Assembly (NCBI GenBank): GCA_963765545.1
Contig: CAVXWW010000004.1
Location: forward strand, 186,001 to 250,000
Source: JARRPM01 sp963765545
GTDB lineage: Bacteria; Pseudomonadota; Gammaproteobacteria; Pseudomonadales; Halieaceae
Length of the DNA stretch: 64,000 nt
Direction: 5' to 3'
Of this stretch, positions 1 through 8,942 are shown piece after piece (the stretch's first letter is position 1; each line of letters opens with the position of its first letter). The notes beneath the pieces are model-generated. The model ran no database searches. It worked only from the letters and a program-made list of their open reading frames with translations, and had not been told where the DNA came from. The position numbers and the translations under genes are program-made.

Positions 1-2054
1 TCGCCCAGGATTTGATCGTCATCCGAGATTTCTGCATTGATCCAGGCACCATTAAGCGTGATGTCCCAGCCATCTGAAGGTACCCAGGTGATCTCAGTTT
101 CGAAGCCGTCTACCTGGGCCTCGGAAAAATTGACGATGCCCAATGAGAATATTTCCGGGTCGTTCACCTGGATTTGCATGTCATTCCACTCCATGCGGTA
201 CAACACGGAGTTCCAGCTCAGGCTATTGTCGAACCATGTACTTTTGAAACCCAGTTCGTAGTTTTTCAGCTTGTCCGGGTCATAGGAGCGCGGCAGTACG
301 GAGGATGCCCTCACTGCGTTAGTGCCGCCTCGCCGGAAACCCTCTGAATAGGTGGCGTAGCCCATCATGTCGTCGGTGAATTGATAAGTAACATTGACCT
401 TGGGCACCCAGTCGGAATCGCTGGTGCTGGTGCTCTCGTTGGTCGTGAAGTAGTCGGTCTCCAGATTGGGTTGTTTTCCGCCCAACAGGGCGCCCTGGCG
501 CAGCGTGACATCCTGCTCGTAGTCGAACCAGCGGGCACCGGCAGTGAACGTCAATTTGTCTGTTGCCGCAAAGCTCACCTCACCAAACAGCGCTTTTTGC
601 TCTACCTCCAGGTCGTAGGAGCCAAAGAACCAGTTGTCGGTTGGGGTATTGTGAAACTTGTCGTAGTTAGGGTTGTAGTAGGGTGAGTTGGCCAGGTAGC
701 TGAGGTAAGTGTAACCCTGGTTGGCGTAGTACTCCGTATCGCTGAAGTCCTGCACATCCGATGTAAACAGTTGCTTGCGATCCAGCTTGCTGTAGAAGAA
801 TCCAACCAGCCCGCTCCATTTGCTGTTCGAATCCGCAGGTGTTGTCAGCCTGGCTTCGAAAGTCCAGCGGTCGTCTTCCTGGTCTTGCCTGGCTTTGCCT
901 CGGGGAGCGCCGGTGAAGTCGTAAATGGCGTAGTACACCGGATTGTATTGCTGGTCGAAGTCATGCAGGTAGCTCGTGGCATCGGCGTCGTAGGTCATGT
1001 CCCGGTTAAAATAGCTACCGGTCAGCACCGTGTCCGCAAAGCCCAGGTCTCCTTCGATAGAGAGGCTCACCTGGTACCACTTGTCCTTGAGTTTTTCATC
1101 CTCGAAGCGCAACTGGTCCAGATCGTCCAGCCCGGCGGTGGTATCGCCGAAGCCGTCCACTTCCAGATCCTGGATAATCCCGGCGACATCGACGGTCCAG
1201 TCGTCGTTGACAAACCAGCGCAGTGCCGCGCGGCCACCGGTAGTGGTGGATGAATTGACGTCGTCATCAGTTTTCGAACTGTTGTTGAATCGCGGTCGTA
1301 CCGGCAGCCCCGCATCTTTGCGCGCATCTTCCCATTGGTCAGCCTGGCTTAGCCCTAGTACGTTGTCGATGTATCCGGCTTCGTCTGCGCGGAAACCAAC
1401 CAGGCGAATGCCGATCTTGTTGTCCATCAGGGGAATGTTCACCATGCCCGAAATATCGGTGTCCTGATCGTCGCTGTGCTCAGGCTGGGCTAAAGTGCCT
1501 TCAATCCAGGCATCAAACTCGTTGGCATCTGGTTTGTTGGTGATAATCCTCAGGGTGCCTGACTGGGACGCATCGCCAAACAGCGTGCCCTGTGGCCCGC
1601 TCAATGCTTCCACCCGCTCGATGTCGATCAGCCTCGGGTCTGGATTAAGGCCGGCCTGGGTAATGGGCTGTTCATCGAGATAGACGCCGGAGGAGGGGTT
1701 TGTGCCGAACTGGATGCCGGAGGATGCAACGCCCCGGAATACCACCGAGGTTCCGGCCGGTTCGCGGGTGGCGTAAGCCAGGCTGGGTATTTTGGCCGCG
1801 TAGTCGTCCAGGCCGGTAAAGCCCTGACGGGTGATGTCTTCCGTGGTAAAGGCAGTAATTGCCTGAGGCAGATCCTGCAGGTTCGCTTTGCGCTTGGAAG
1901 CGGTCACAATCACCTCTTCCAGCATTCCCGCCTGGCCATGGACGCCCTGGGCAGTCGTTCCCAACACGGCAGAAACCACGAGTGCCAGGGTCTTCCGCCG
2001 GGTGGTAAATGGGGGAGCTTGAACTTCCGCCGGGATATTATTGTTATCAGCCAT
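1..2054 (-). CDS. TonB-dependent receptor, C-terminus beyond window
   Basis: This is an outer-membrane gated beta-barrel for uptake of a large or scarce substrate. The frame stays open from an ATG at 2054 to the left end (about 684 codons), so the last strands of the barrel are missing. Visible parts are a basic start then a hydrophobic signal segment (residues 20-40), a TonB-box-like EEVIVTASKR (46-55), and the plug with RGVASSG (107-113) and ERVEALSGPQGTLFG (146-160). Beyond that come aromatic-rich alternating strands. The type is the Caulobacter/sphingomonad-like receptor family without a SusD partner. The substrate cannot be read from sequence. A TetR-type inverted repeat lies 87 bp upstream and resembles one in front of the TetR gene at 11.9 kb, which suggests co-regulation with the polyamine transporter (inference). 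Confidence 0.93.
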   Translation of the reverse strand, partial: MADNNNIPAEVQAPPFTTRRKTLALVVSAVLGTTAQGVHGQAGMLEEVIVTASKRKANLQDLPQAITAFTTEDITRQGFTGLDDYAAKIPSLAYATREPAGTSVVFRGVASSGIQFGTNPSSGVYLDEQPITQAGLNPDPRLIDIERVEALSGPQGTLFGDASQSGTLRIITNKPDANEFDAWIEGTLAQPEHSDDQDTDISGMVNIPLMDNKIGIRLVGFRADEAGYIDNVLGLSQADQWEDARKDAGLPVRPRFNNSSKTDDDVNSSTTTGGRAALRWFVNDDWTVDVAGIIQDLEVDGFGDTTAGLDDLDQLRFEDEKLKDKWYQVSLSIEGDLGFADTVLTGSYFNRDMTYDADATSYLHDFDQQYNPVYYAIYDFTGAPRGKARQDQEDDRWTFEARLTTPADSNSKWSGLVGFFYSKLDRKQLFTSDVQDFSDTEYYANQGYTYLSYLANSPYYNPNYDKFHNTPTDNWFFGSYDLEVEQKALFGEVSFAATDKLTFTAGARWFDYEQDVTLRQGALLGGKQPNLETDYFTTNESTSTSDSDWVPKVNVTYQFTDDMMGYATYSEGFRRGGTNAVRASSVLPRSYDPDKLKNYELGFKSTWFDNSLSWNSVLYRMEWNDMQIQVNDPEIFSLGIVNFSEAQVDGFETEITWVPSDGWDITLNGAWINAEISDDDQILG

Positions 2055-2102
2055 GTTATTTACGCCCCGATTTTTAGATATTTGACTGCTCCAATCCTAC
2101 TG

Positions 2103-2137
2103 TAAGCCCCGGCGAAAGCCAAGTAACTCGGGGCTTA
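2103..2137. repeat. Inverted repeat in the divergent intergenic region
   Basis: Nine-base perfect arms TAAGCCCCG (2103-2111) and CGGGGCTTA (2129-2137) are separated by 17 bases. The repeat lies in the 5' leader of the leftward TonB receptor, so it could be a leader hairpin or a protein site. No T-tract follows, so it is not a convincing terminator. Confidence 0.45.
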
Positions 2138-2140
2138 ATT

Positions 2141-2160
2141 ATGAATGAACCATCATTCAT
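2141..2160. promoter_or_regulatory. Putative TetR-family operator
   Basis: This is a perfect inverted repeat with 8-base arms, ATGAATGA (2141-2148) and TCATTCAT (2153-2160), around spacer ACCA. The same arm core TGAATGA, the same 4-base spacing and the same symmetry occur at 11997-12016, next to the BetI-like TetR gene. Binding is inferred from this match and from the usual form of TetR operators. Confidence 0.6.
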
Positions 2161-2175
2161 TTGGCGTGGGGTGTG

Positions 2176-2204
2176 TTGACTAGCTGATCGTGGCAATCTA
2201 TGGT
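2176..2204 (+). promoter_or_regulatory. Sigma70-like promoter for the hydroxylase gene
   Basis: TTGACT (2176-2181, five of six matches to the -35 consensus) is followed after exactly 17 bases by TATGGT (2199-2204, four of six to the -10). It ends 41 bp before the start codon at 2246. The inverted repeat at 2141-2160 sits just upstream of the -35. Confidence 0.45.
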
Positions 2205-2245
2205 GCAGCGGTTGACCCATTTTAGAGCATCAGGGCGTTTTACGA

Positions 2246-2848
2246 ATGGATATTGGAGTGCCGTTACGCGAGTTGGGTGAGTACGATATAGCCCCTTTGC
2301 GAGATTGTATCCTGGCCCAGGAAGAGCAGGTGTGGCTGGGTAATACCTACCGCCAGCAGGAATATGAAGTCCACCAGCAGACCAATTCGATTGTCATGGT
2401 GTTTACTGATGGATCCGGTTGGCCGGACATCGAGGTGCGCAGGGAGCCGGGCTGGGACATCCTGGCGGAGCATGCACTGCCATTGATGCATAAAATCCTT
2501 GCCGATCATTACGCCCCCGGCGGCTGTATCATTCGAGCTATGGCAGCCCGTTTGAGCGCGGGGGGAATCATCAAGCCCCACAGGGACAAACACCCATCTT
2601 TTCATTACGGCCACAGAATCCACATCCCGATCACCACCAACAGCCGTGTGCGCTTCATGATCGATGGTCGCCCCTATAAGATGGCCGTTGGCACCGTCTA
2701 CGAGATCAATAACCAGCAGCAACACAGCGTCATGAACAAGGGCGCTGAAGGGCGCATCAACTTTATTTTTGACTATGTGCCACCCCAGCATCTTGGGCAG
2801 TCTCCGCAGCACCCCGGCGAAACAGAAGGGGCACCGCTACAAGCGTGA
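2246..2848 (+). CDS. Aspartyl/asparaginyl beta-hydroxylase family protein
   Basis: This is a 200-residue Fe(II)/2-oxoglutarate-dependent dioxygenase of the Asp/Asn beta-hydroxylase fold. The metal triad can be read as HRD (HKPHRDKH, about residues 112-114) plus a distal His in QQHSVMN. The Arg of GRINFIFDYV (about 170-180) is expected to hold 2-oxoglutarate, and RIHIPITTNSRVRFM is the typical core strand. No signal peptide is seen, so it should act in the cytoplasm. Its stop overlaps the GTG start of the next gene, which suggests translational coupling. The target, whether a side chain in a peptide or a free small molecule, is unknown. Similar hydroxylases are often found near TPR-sulfotransferases, as here. 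Confidence 0.85.
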   Translation: MDIGVPLRELGEYDIAPLRDCILAQEEQVWLGNTYRQQEYEVHQQTNSIVMVFTDGSGWPDIEVRREPGWDILAEHALPLMHKILADHYAPGGCIIRAMAARLSAGGIIKPHRDKHPSFHYGHRIHIPITTNSRVRFMIDGRPYKMAVGTVYEINNQQQHSVMNKGAEGRINFIFDYVPPQHLGQSPQHPGETEGAPLQA

Positions 2849-3762
2849 CGACCCTTATAGCCAGCTCGGTTGTCAGAGGTACGCACCAGGGCGAGAGTCA
2901 TGGCGGTGTATTCCTGATCGATTTCAAACGCCAGGATGTACAACAGGTTATCGACTGGAACACGGCTGACATTGATTGGCAGGGCCGTGGTTGGGACAGG
3001 GGGCTGCGCGGTATCGCCTTTGATGGTGAACGGGTCTTTATAGCCGCCAGTAACGAACTGTTCGTCTACACACCGGATTTCAAGTTGCTGGCCTCGTATC
3101 GTAACCGCTTCCTGATGCACTGCCATGAAATCTTCGTTTACCAGCGCCGCCTTTATCTGACCTCCACGGGCTATGATTCCGTATTGGGCTTTGATATCGA
3201 CAGCAACCGTTTCTGCTTCGGTTTGCATATAGTGGGGGTAGGCAGTGGCTACCAGGGCGCACCTTTTGACCCCGCGTCGGAGGAGGGACCTGCGCCCGCT
3301 AATGAGCTGCATTTGAATAATGTGTTTTGTGACAGCACAGGCATGTATATCAGTGGGCTGAAAACTGCCGGTATGATGCGTTTCGATGGCCGCTCGCTGG
3401 AGCGGGTAGCGACACTACCGCGCGGTATCCACAATGCACGCCCGTTTGGCGGCGGAGTACTTTTCAATGATACGCCGGCCGACCGGGTGCGTTTGCTTAA
3501 GCCCGGACAGGATATCAGTTTCGCCGTGCCGGCTGTGGATGAAAGCAAGCTGACCCATACCGACCTGGATGACTCGCGCATTGCGCGACCTGGTTTCGGT
3601 CGCGGTCTCTGCGTGCTGGGGGAGTCACTGGTTGCCACCGGTTCCTCGCCCTCGACCATCGCCCTGCATGACCTGGAGCAGGTCAAGACTGTCAGTGTGG
3701 TGAGCCTGACATCGGATGTGCGCAACGCGATCCATGGGCTTGAGGTCTGGCCCTTCGACTGA
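2845..3762 (+). CDS. Beta-propeller protein of the TIGR03032/DUF4915 type
   Basis: A 305-residue protein that reads as a WD/NHL-like propeller, with repeated strands such as GIAFDGERVFIAAS, EIFVYQRRLYLTSTGYDSVLGFD and GRGLCVLGESLVATGSSPSTIALHDL. It resembles the TIGR03032/DUF4915 family (memory-based, moderate certainty). It has no signal peptide and no catalytic motif I recognise. The start is GTG at 2845, overlapping the preceding stop as GTGA, so the two are probably translated together. The gene converges on the TPR-sulfotransferase. A role as binding or scaffold partner of the hydroxylase or sulfotransferase is inference from neighbourhood only. Confidence 0.7.
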   Translation: MTTLIASSVVRGTHQGESHGGVFLIDFKRQDVQQVIDWNTADIDWQGRGWDRGLRGIAFDGERVFIAASNELFVYTPDFKLLASYRNRFLMHCHEIFVYQRRLYLTSTGYDSVLGFDIDSNRFCFGLHIVGVGSGYQGAPFDPASEEGPAPANELHLNNVFCDSTGMYISGLKTAGMMRFDGRSLERVATLPRGIHNARPFGGGVLFNDTPADRVRLLKPGQDISFAVPAVDESKLTHTDLDDSRIARPGFGRGLCVLGESLVATGSSPSTIALHDLEQVKTVSVVSLTSDVRNAIHGLEVWPFD

Positions 3763-3890
3763 AGCAGTTCCAGTACTGCCCTCGCGCTATGCCTGTGCCG
3801 GTCTAATCGTTCCATCGATCAGTTGCCGAACCCCGTGCCCTGGCGAGACCCCGATCACCCGGAAATTACTGTCCCCGGGTGTTGGCGCAC

Positions 3891-5885
3891 TCAAGCGGAT
3901 TGGTACCGATCCAGTATGGGCTCAAGCACTTCCTTGAGCTCCTCCAGTTGTGTCTCGTAGTGGCGCCAGAAGCCGATGCCTGAGGTGTAGATAGGTTGGC
4001 GCACCTGCTCTGAACTGGCGGTGCGCACGGCGCGGTCCGTGGCGTAGAAGTTGAGGCAGGCATCCTCCCAGGGTAAATCCAGGTAGCTGAGTATACGTTT
4101 TACCTGGTTTTCCAGGTCGCCCACTACTTCTTCATATTGCACGTGCAATACCTTGCCCGGAAGTACCTGGTCCCAGTGATCCATCATGCGCTGATATTGC
4201 AGGTAGTACTCGCCGATATCAGTCTGGTCATAGCTGAATGTCTGGCCGCGGGCATACAGTTGGCGAAGATTCCCGGTGCAGGCATCCAGCGGGTGGCGGC
4301 GGGCATCAATGATTTTTGCGTTCGGTAGAATCGCGTGAATAAACCCTACCAGCGGGAAGTTATTCGGCATTTTGTCGATGAAGTGCGCCGTGTTTTCCAC
4401 CCGGTGCATGCGGGCATGATCCAGGTAATTCTGGCCAAGGCGGTTGAAATGTCGTGCCTCCAGTTCGGACAGAACCTGCGGGTAACGCATGCCGTCGGCC
4501 CGGTTGCGGTTCAGCGACTTGGTGAGGCGCCCGATGTACGGAAGCTCGCTGGTGCCTTCTACCCGGCTGTGGCTGGCGATGATCTGCTCTACCAGAGTGG
4601 AGCCCGAACGGGGCATGCCGACGATGAAAATCGGAGAGGGATCCGGATTGCCAGCGCCCGCGCGCTCGGCGAAAAAATTGGTATTGAAATACTCCACCAG
4701 ATCGTCGTTGACGGTTTCGGTGAGTACCGGGTCGTAGCTGACCAGTAAACGCTGTTTTGCGTTGCCCTGCTCGTAATACTGCCAGGCTGCGTCGTACTCC
4801 CTGCGGTCTTCATGAGCCTTGGCCAGGGCGAAGAGGAAGTTGACCCTGGAGGGTTCCCTGACAGTCTCACTTTCGAGGCGCTGCTGCATCTCGGTAATTT
4901 CGGCCTCGTCAAAACGGTAGGTTTTCAGGTTTGCCAGACTGAAATAAGCTTCGCCAAACTCCGGCTCCAGTTCCAGGCAACGCTTGTAGGCTTCGATACC
5001 TTCCTGCTGTTTGCCCAGGGTTTTCAGCATGTGGCCCAAACCCAGCCACGCGCCGGCATGCTCGGGGTCAAGCGCCAGGCAGCGCCGGTATGCCGCCGCA
5101 GATTGTTCAGTCAGGGCTGCCGGCGCCAGTACACCCGCCAGGCGGTAATGTGCCCGTGGGTTGTCGGGTTGCTGGGCGATCAGGGCCTGATAGATCTCAA
5201 TCGCTTCCTCGGGCCGCTCCAGTTCTTTCAGCACCCGGCCCAGCTCGAACATCGCGGGCACGTGGTCCGGCGCCCCGGCCAGTGCCTGGCGCAGCAGGTT
5301 CTCCGCCTCGTCCAGATCACCTGCGGCGGCCGCTATCAGGCCCAGCATACGCAGTGCGTCTACATGGCGCGGGTCCTTCTGGAGGACCTGGCGGCAGAGC
5401 TTTTCCGCCTGCTCCAGCCGGCCCGCCGCATGGTGCTCCGCGGCTTGCGCCATCATGCCGCGGGTGGGGGACAGGGCGAAGCTGCGCTCAAAAGATGCAT
5501 CGGCCTCCTGCCCGCGCCCCAGCTGTGCCAGGGCCTTGCCCAGCTGGAAGTGTGCCGCCTCCTGTTTCGGGTCCAGGCGGATCGCCTTTTCCAGCAGGGG
5601 TATCGCTTTTTCCGCAAGGCCCTGCTGCATCAACAGGGTGCCTAGATCTTCATAGGGTTTGGCAAAGGTGGGGGTGAGATCTATTACTTGTAGCAGCACT
5701 TCTTCGGCGCCGCGAAAATCGCCCTGTTCCCCAAGAGCCGCTCCCAGCAGCCCCAGAATATTGACGTCATGCGGATAGCGCTTAAGGGCCTTCCTGCAAT
5801 GCGCTATGGCCTCGTCTACCCTGCGCTTCTGCAGCAGTCCAAGGATCTCGTCGAATACGCTTCGGGGGGCTCGCGCCTGCTGCAT
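3891..5885 (-). CDS. TPR-repeat sulfotransferase
   Basis: About 664 residues. The first 400 or so are tandem tetratricopeptide repeats (for example AHFQLGKALAQLGRGQEA, AWLGLGHMLKTLGKQQEG). The last 240 form a PAPS-dependent sulfotransferase domain opening with the 5'-phosphosulfate loop FIVGMPRSGSTLVEQIIASH (about 423-442). Later motifs include DARRHPLDACTGNLRQLY. I prefer ATG 5885, which has AGAGG just upstream. An upstream ATG at 5948 adds 21 unconvincing residues. It starts 130 bp downstream of the PotI-like gene on the same strand and may be read through from that operon. With the hydroxylase and propeller genes it suggests a modification cassette for a peptide or glycan (inference). Confidence 0.88.
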   Translation of the reverse strand: MQQARAPRSVFDEILGLLQKRRVDEAIAHCRKALKRYPHDVNILGLLGAALGEQGDFRGAEEVLLQVIDLTPTFAKPYEDLGTLLMQQGLAEKAIPLLEKAIRLDPKQEAAHFQLGKALAQLGRGQEADASFERSFALSPTRGMMAQAAEHHAAGRLEQAEKLCRQVLQKDPRHVDALRMLGLIAAAAGDLDEAENLLRQALAGAPDHVPAMFELGRVLKELERPEEAIEIYQALIAQQPDNPRAHYRLAGVLAPAALTEQSAAAYRRCLALDPEHAGAWLGLGHMLKTLGKQQEGIEAYKRCLELEPEFGEAYFSLANLKTYRFDEAEITEMQQRLESETVREPSRVNFLFALAKAHEDRREYDAAWQYYEQGNAKQRLLVSYDPVLTETVNDDLVEYFNTNFFAERAGAGNPDPSPIFIVGMPRSGSTLVEQIIASHSRVEGTSELPYIGRLTKSLNRNRADGMRYPQVLSELEARHFNRLGQNYLDHARMHRVENTAHFIDKMPNNFPLVGFIHAILPNAKIIDARRHPLDACTGNLRQLYARGQTFSYDQTDIGEYYLQYQRMMDHWDQVLPGKVLHVQYEEVVGDLENQVKRILSYLDLPWEDACLNFYATDRAVRTASSEQVRQPIYTSGIGFWRHYETQLEELKEVLEPILDRYQSA

Positions 5886-6014
5886 GGTGCCTCTTGGTGT
5901 GCCTGTGGTGGAGCCGACATGGTAGTGGGAAATGCCATCGAGCTCCATACCATTAGTGGCCGCATCGGCAGGCGGACCGGCCAGGGTCTGCGCAAAACGG
6001 CCTGTAAGACCCTC

Positions 6015-6839
6015 TCAGGGCTTCGCTTCCTGCCCCGCTAACAGCTTTTGCTGCCGCAGCATGGTCCAGCCCGCGACCAGTACACCGACCGAAACAATGG
6101 CGATGATGATCGTGGCCAGGGCGTTGATTTCCGGCGTGACGCCCAGTTTCACCTTGGAAAATATCACCATGGGAAGGGTGCTCGCGCCCGCGCCGGCGGT
6201 AAAACTGGCGATCACCAGGTCATCCAGTGACAGGGTGAACGCCAGTAGCCAACCCGCGGCCATGGCGGGGGTGATCAGGGGCAGGGTGATGTCCAGCGTT
6301 ACGGCAAATGGCCTGCCGCCCAGATCCATGGCGGCCTCTTCGAGCGCGTGGTCCATGGAGGCCAGCCGCGATTGCACAATCACCGCCACATAGGCCATGG
6401 AGAAGGTGATGTGTGCGATGGTAATGGTATTGGCTCCGCGGGAGCCGGGCCAGCCAGTCATCTCCTGCAGGCTGACAAACAGGAGTAACAGCGAAAGCCC
6501 GGTGATAACTTCGGGCATCACCAGCGGCGCCGCTATCATGCCGGTGAAGAGTGTGCGTCCGCGATAGCGTCCCATCCGGTTGAGGCCCAGCGCGGCCAGA
6601 GTACCCAGCACAGTCGCAAGGGTGGCGCTGACCACGGCGATCTGCAGGCTCAGCAGGGCTGCATCGAGAATCTGGTCATTCTCCAGCAGGGCGCTATACC
6701 AGCGGGTAGAGAACCCGCCCCATACTGTCGCCAGTCGGGAATCATTAAAGGAGTAAATCATCAGGACCAGGATGGGCAGATAAAGGAATGCGTAGCCGAA
6801 GCAGAGCACGGAATACAAAAAGGTAGGTGATCGCTTCAT
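6015..6839 (-). CDS. potI: Polyamine ABC transporter permease, PotI-like
   Basis: Inner-membrane permease of 274 residues (E. coli PotI is about 281) with about six hydrophobic segments. The EAA loop that contacts the ATPase is visible as EEAAMDLGGRPFAVTLDITL (about 163-182). It is the last transporter gene of a leftward operon and overlaps the other permease gene by 4 bp. It should form the channel heterodimer with the PotH-like subunit and be driven by the PotG-like ATPase. Family assignment is firm. The substrate (putrescine, spermidine or a relative) is inferred from the binding protein. Confidence 0.92.
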   Translation of the reverse strand: MKRSPTFLYSVLCFGYAFLYLPILVLMIYSFNDSRLATVWGGFSTRWYSALLENDQILDAALLSLQIAVVSATLATVLGTLAALGLNRMGRYRGRTLFTGMIAAPLVMPEVITGLSLLLLFVSLQEMTGWPGSRGANTITIAHITFSMAYVAVIVQSRLASMDHALEEAAMDLGGRPFAVTLDITLPLITPAMAAGWLLAFTLSLDDLVIASFTAGAGASTLPMVIFSKVKLGVTPEINALATIIIAIVSVGVLVAGWTMLRQQKLLAGQEAKP

Positions 6840-7741
6840 GTCTCCGACTCCTGCTGCAGGCGCTGGAACAGCATGATGGGCAGGATAAGAATCAGCAGCA
6901 GTACGACCGCGACCGCGGAGGCCAGCGGCCAGTCGCGATTGACAAAGAATTCATCGTAGAGTGTGCGGCCTATCATCAGCGAATCAAGCCCGCCCAGTAG
7001 CGCGGGAATGACGTACTCACCCAGGGCCGGGATGAACACCAGCAGACAGCCGGCGATGATGCCGGGCATGGCCATGGGCAAGGTGATATCGCGAAATACC
7101 TGTAAGGGGCGGGCGCCCAGGTCGGCGGCGGCATCGTGCAAGTCCAGGTTGAGTTTTTCCAGGGTGGCGTACAGCGGCAGGATCATGAAAGGCACATAGG
7201 TATAGACGATACCCAGGTAGACGGCCCCGTCGGTATAGAGCATTTGTATGGGCTCTTCGGTCAACCCGACAGACATCAGCATCTGGTTGATCAGCCCCTG
7301 TTTGCCCAGCATCACCATCCAGGCATAAACCCGCAGCAGAAACGATGTCCAGAATGGCAGTATAACCAGCAACAAAAGCAGGTTGCGCCAGGGGTAGGGC
7401 GTAAGCGCGATAGCGTAGGCCATGGGAAAACCGAGTAACAGGCACAGCAATGTTGATACCAGTGCGATCTGGATCGATTTGAGGTAGCTGACCAGGTAGA
7501 GCTTGTCTTCCAGCAGGAAACGATAGTTGTCCATGGTGGCAAGAATTTTGCCGCCGGCGTCAGCGGACCAGTCGAAAAATGCGCTGAACGGTGGCTGTGC
7601 GACCAGCGGATCGGCAAAGCTGATCTTCAGCACGATCCCGAAAGGTATCAGGAAAAACAGTAGCAACCAGATATACGGCGTCGCAATAACGATGCTGCGC
7701 CAAAGGCGATCACGCTTGCCGGGATTGACAACCATTGTCAC
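6836..7741 (-). CDS. potH: Polyamine ABC transporter permease, PotH-like
   Basis: Permease of 301 residues with an N-terminal membrane helix (IVIATPYIWLLLFFLIPFGI) and about six membrane segments in all. The EAA motif is DAAADLGARPLQVFRDITLP (about 203-222). Length and gene order (F-G-H-I) match the E. coli putrescine system PotFGHI. The stop overlaps the start of the following permease by 4 bp, and 16 bp separate it from the ATPase gene upstream, so all are co-transcribed. The periplasmic loop between the first two helices (around SAFFDWSADAGGK) is typical of this permease class. Confidence 0.92.
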   Translation of the reverse strand: MTMVVNPGKRDRLWRSIVIATPYIWLLLFFLIPFGIVLKISFADPLVAQPPFSAFFDWSADAGGKILATMDNYRFLLEDKLYLVSYLKSIQIALVSTLLCLLLGFPMAYAIALTPYPWRNLLLLLVILPFWTSFLLRVYAWMVMLGKQGLINQMLMSVGLTEEPIQMLYTDGAVYLGIVYTYVPFMILPLYATLEKLNLDLHDAAADLGARPLQVFRDITLPMAMPGIIAGCLLVFIPALGEYVIPALLGGLDSLMIGRTLYDEFFVNRDWPLASAVAVVLLLILILPIMLFQRLQQESET

Positions 7742-7757
7742 TGGCGCGGCCCCCCGG

Positions 7758-8924
7758 TCACCCTGTCAGCACCACGCTGCAACCCGAATCCCAGCTCAGG
7801 AAGACCTCGTCGTCCCACTCCAGCAGCAGCTCTGCAGAGCGCTGGTAATTTTGTGCGCTGACCTGTATCACGCTGTCGTTCTGGGTGCGCACGCGATACA
7901 GGGAACGATTTCCATAGTAGGCGAGGTCCTCCACGACACCTCGGGTCACTGTTAAATCCTGTCCGGTGGGTGCCTCGGTACTGATGAGTAACTTTTCCGG
8001 GCGCACGCCGATCACGCAACGGCTGCCCGGTGCCAGCTGTTGTGAATGGCGGGTGCGAATCTCGGTATTACTGTTATCAAGGCGAGCTGTCAGGTGGTCG
8101 CCCTCACTGGCGATTACCGTGGCCTCAAAGGTATTGATCTTGCCGAAGAAGTCCGCGATAAAACGGTTGCAGGGAAACTCGTAGACCTCGCTGGGTGTGC
8201 CTATCTGGACGAATTGCCCCTCGTCCATCACCGCAATGCGGGTGGCGAGCGTCATTGCCTCTTCCTGGTCGTGGGTAACCACCACAAAGGTTATGCCCAG
8301 TTGGTCTTGCAGGTTCATTAACTCAAACTGGGTCTGTTCCCGCAATTTCTTGTCCAGTGCCGCCAGCGGCTCGTCCAGCAACAGTACCTTCGGGCGCTTT
8401 ATCAATGCCCTGGCCAGGGCGACTCGCTGGCTCTGGCCGCCGCTGAGCTGGTTGGGTTTGCGCCTGGCCAGCTGTGGCAGCTGAACCAGCTGTAGCATCT
8501 CTTCTACCCGGGCAGCGATTTCCGCCTGCGGCAGTTTCTCTTTTTTCAGGCCGTAGGCAATATTCTGTTCCACTGTCATATGCGGAAAGACCGCGTAAGA
8601 CTGAAACATCATATTAACGGGGCGTTCGTAAGGGGGGGAGTTCGTGATATCTACCCCGTCGATCAGGATGCGGCCCGCAGAGGGGTTTTCAAAACCCGCC
8701 AGCATGCGCAGCAGGGTTGATTTACCGCAACCCGAGCCGCCCAGGATAGTGAACAGTTCGCCGCGGTAAATTTTAAGGCTGACGTCGTCTACCGCCGTGA
8801 ATTGGCCGAAGCGTTTGCTCAGTGACTGTAGCTCTATGAAAGGCGTTTGCGCGGGGTCTTTCCACGGTGAATCGCTGCAGGCAGCTGTCTGGTTCTGGCT
8901 TCCGGCGCCCTTGGCAATTGTCAT
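7758..8924 (-). CDS. potG: Polyamine ABC transporter ATP-binding protein, PotG-like
   Basis: ATPase of 388 residues. In order it shows Walker A GGSGCGKSTLLRML, Q-loop FQSYAVFPHMT, signature LSGGQSQRVALARAL, Walker B VLLLDEPLAALDKKLR and switch His VTHDQEEAM. A C-terminal TOBE domain ends in SCSVVLTG-like residues as in E. coli PotG (about 377 aa). The ATP-binding half is close to PotG (PPYERPVNMMFQSYAVFPHM). It powers the two permeases. It begins 18 bp after the binding-protein gene. The first 28 residues are variable and the exact start is uncertain. Confidence 0.93.
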   Translation of the reverse strand: MTIAKGAGSQNQTAACSDSPWKDPAQTPFIELQSLSKRFGQFTAVDDVSLKIYRGELFTILGGSGCGKSTLLRMLAGFENPSAGRILIDGVDITNSPPYERPVNMMFQSYAVFPHMTVEQNIAYGLKKEKLPQAEIAARVEEMLQLVQLPQLARRKPNQLSGGQSQRVALARALIKRPKVLLLDEPLAALDKKLREQTQFELMNLQDQLGITFVVVTHDQEEAMTLATRIAVMDEGQFVQIGTPSEVYEFPCNRFIADFFGKINTFEATVIASEGDHLTARLDNSNTEIRTRHSQQLAPGSRCVIGVRPEKLLISTEAPTGQDLTVTRGVVEDLAYYGNRSLYRVRTQNDSVIQVSAQNYQRSAELLLEWDDEVFLSWDSGCSVVLTG

Positions 8925-8942
8925 CGGGAGTCCCTTGTCATA

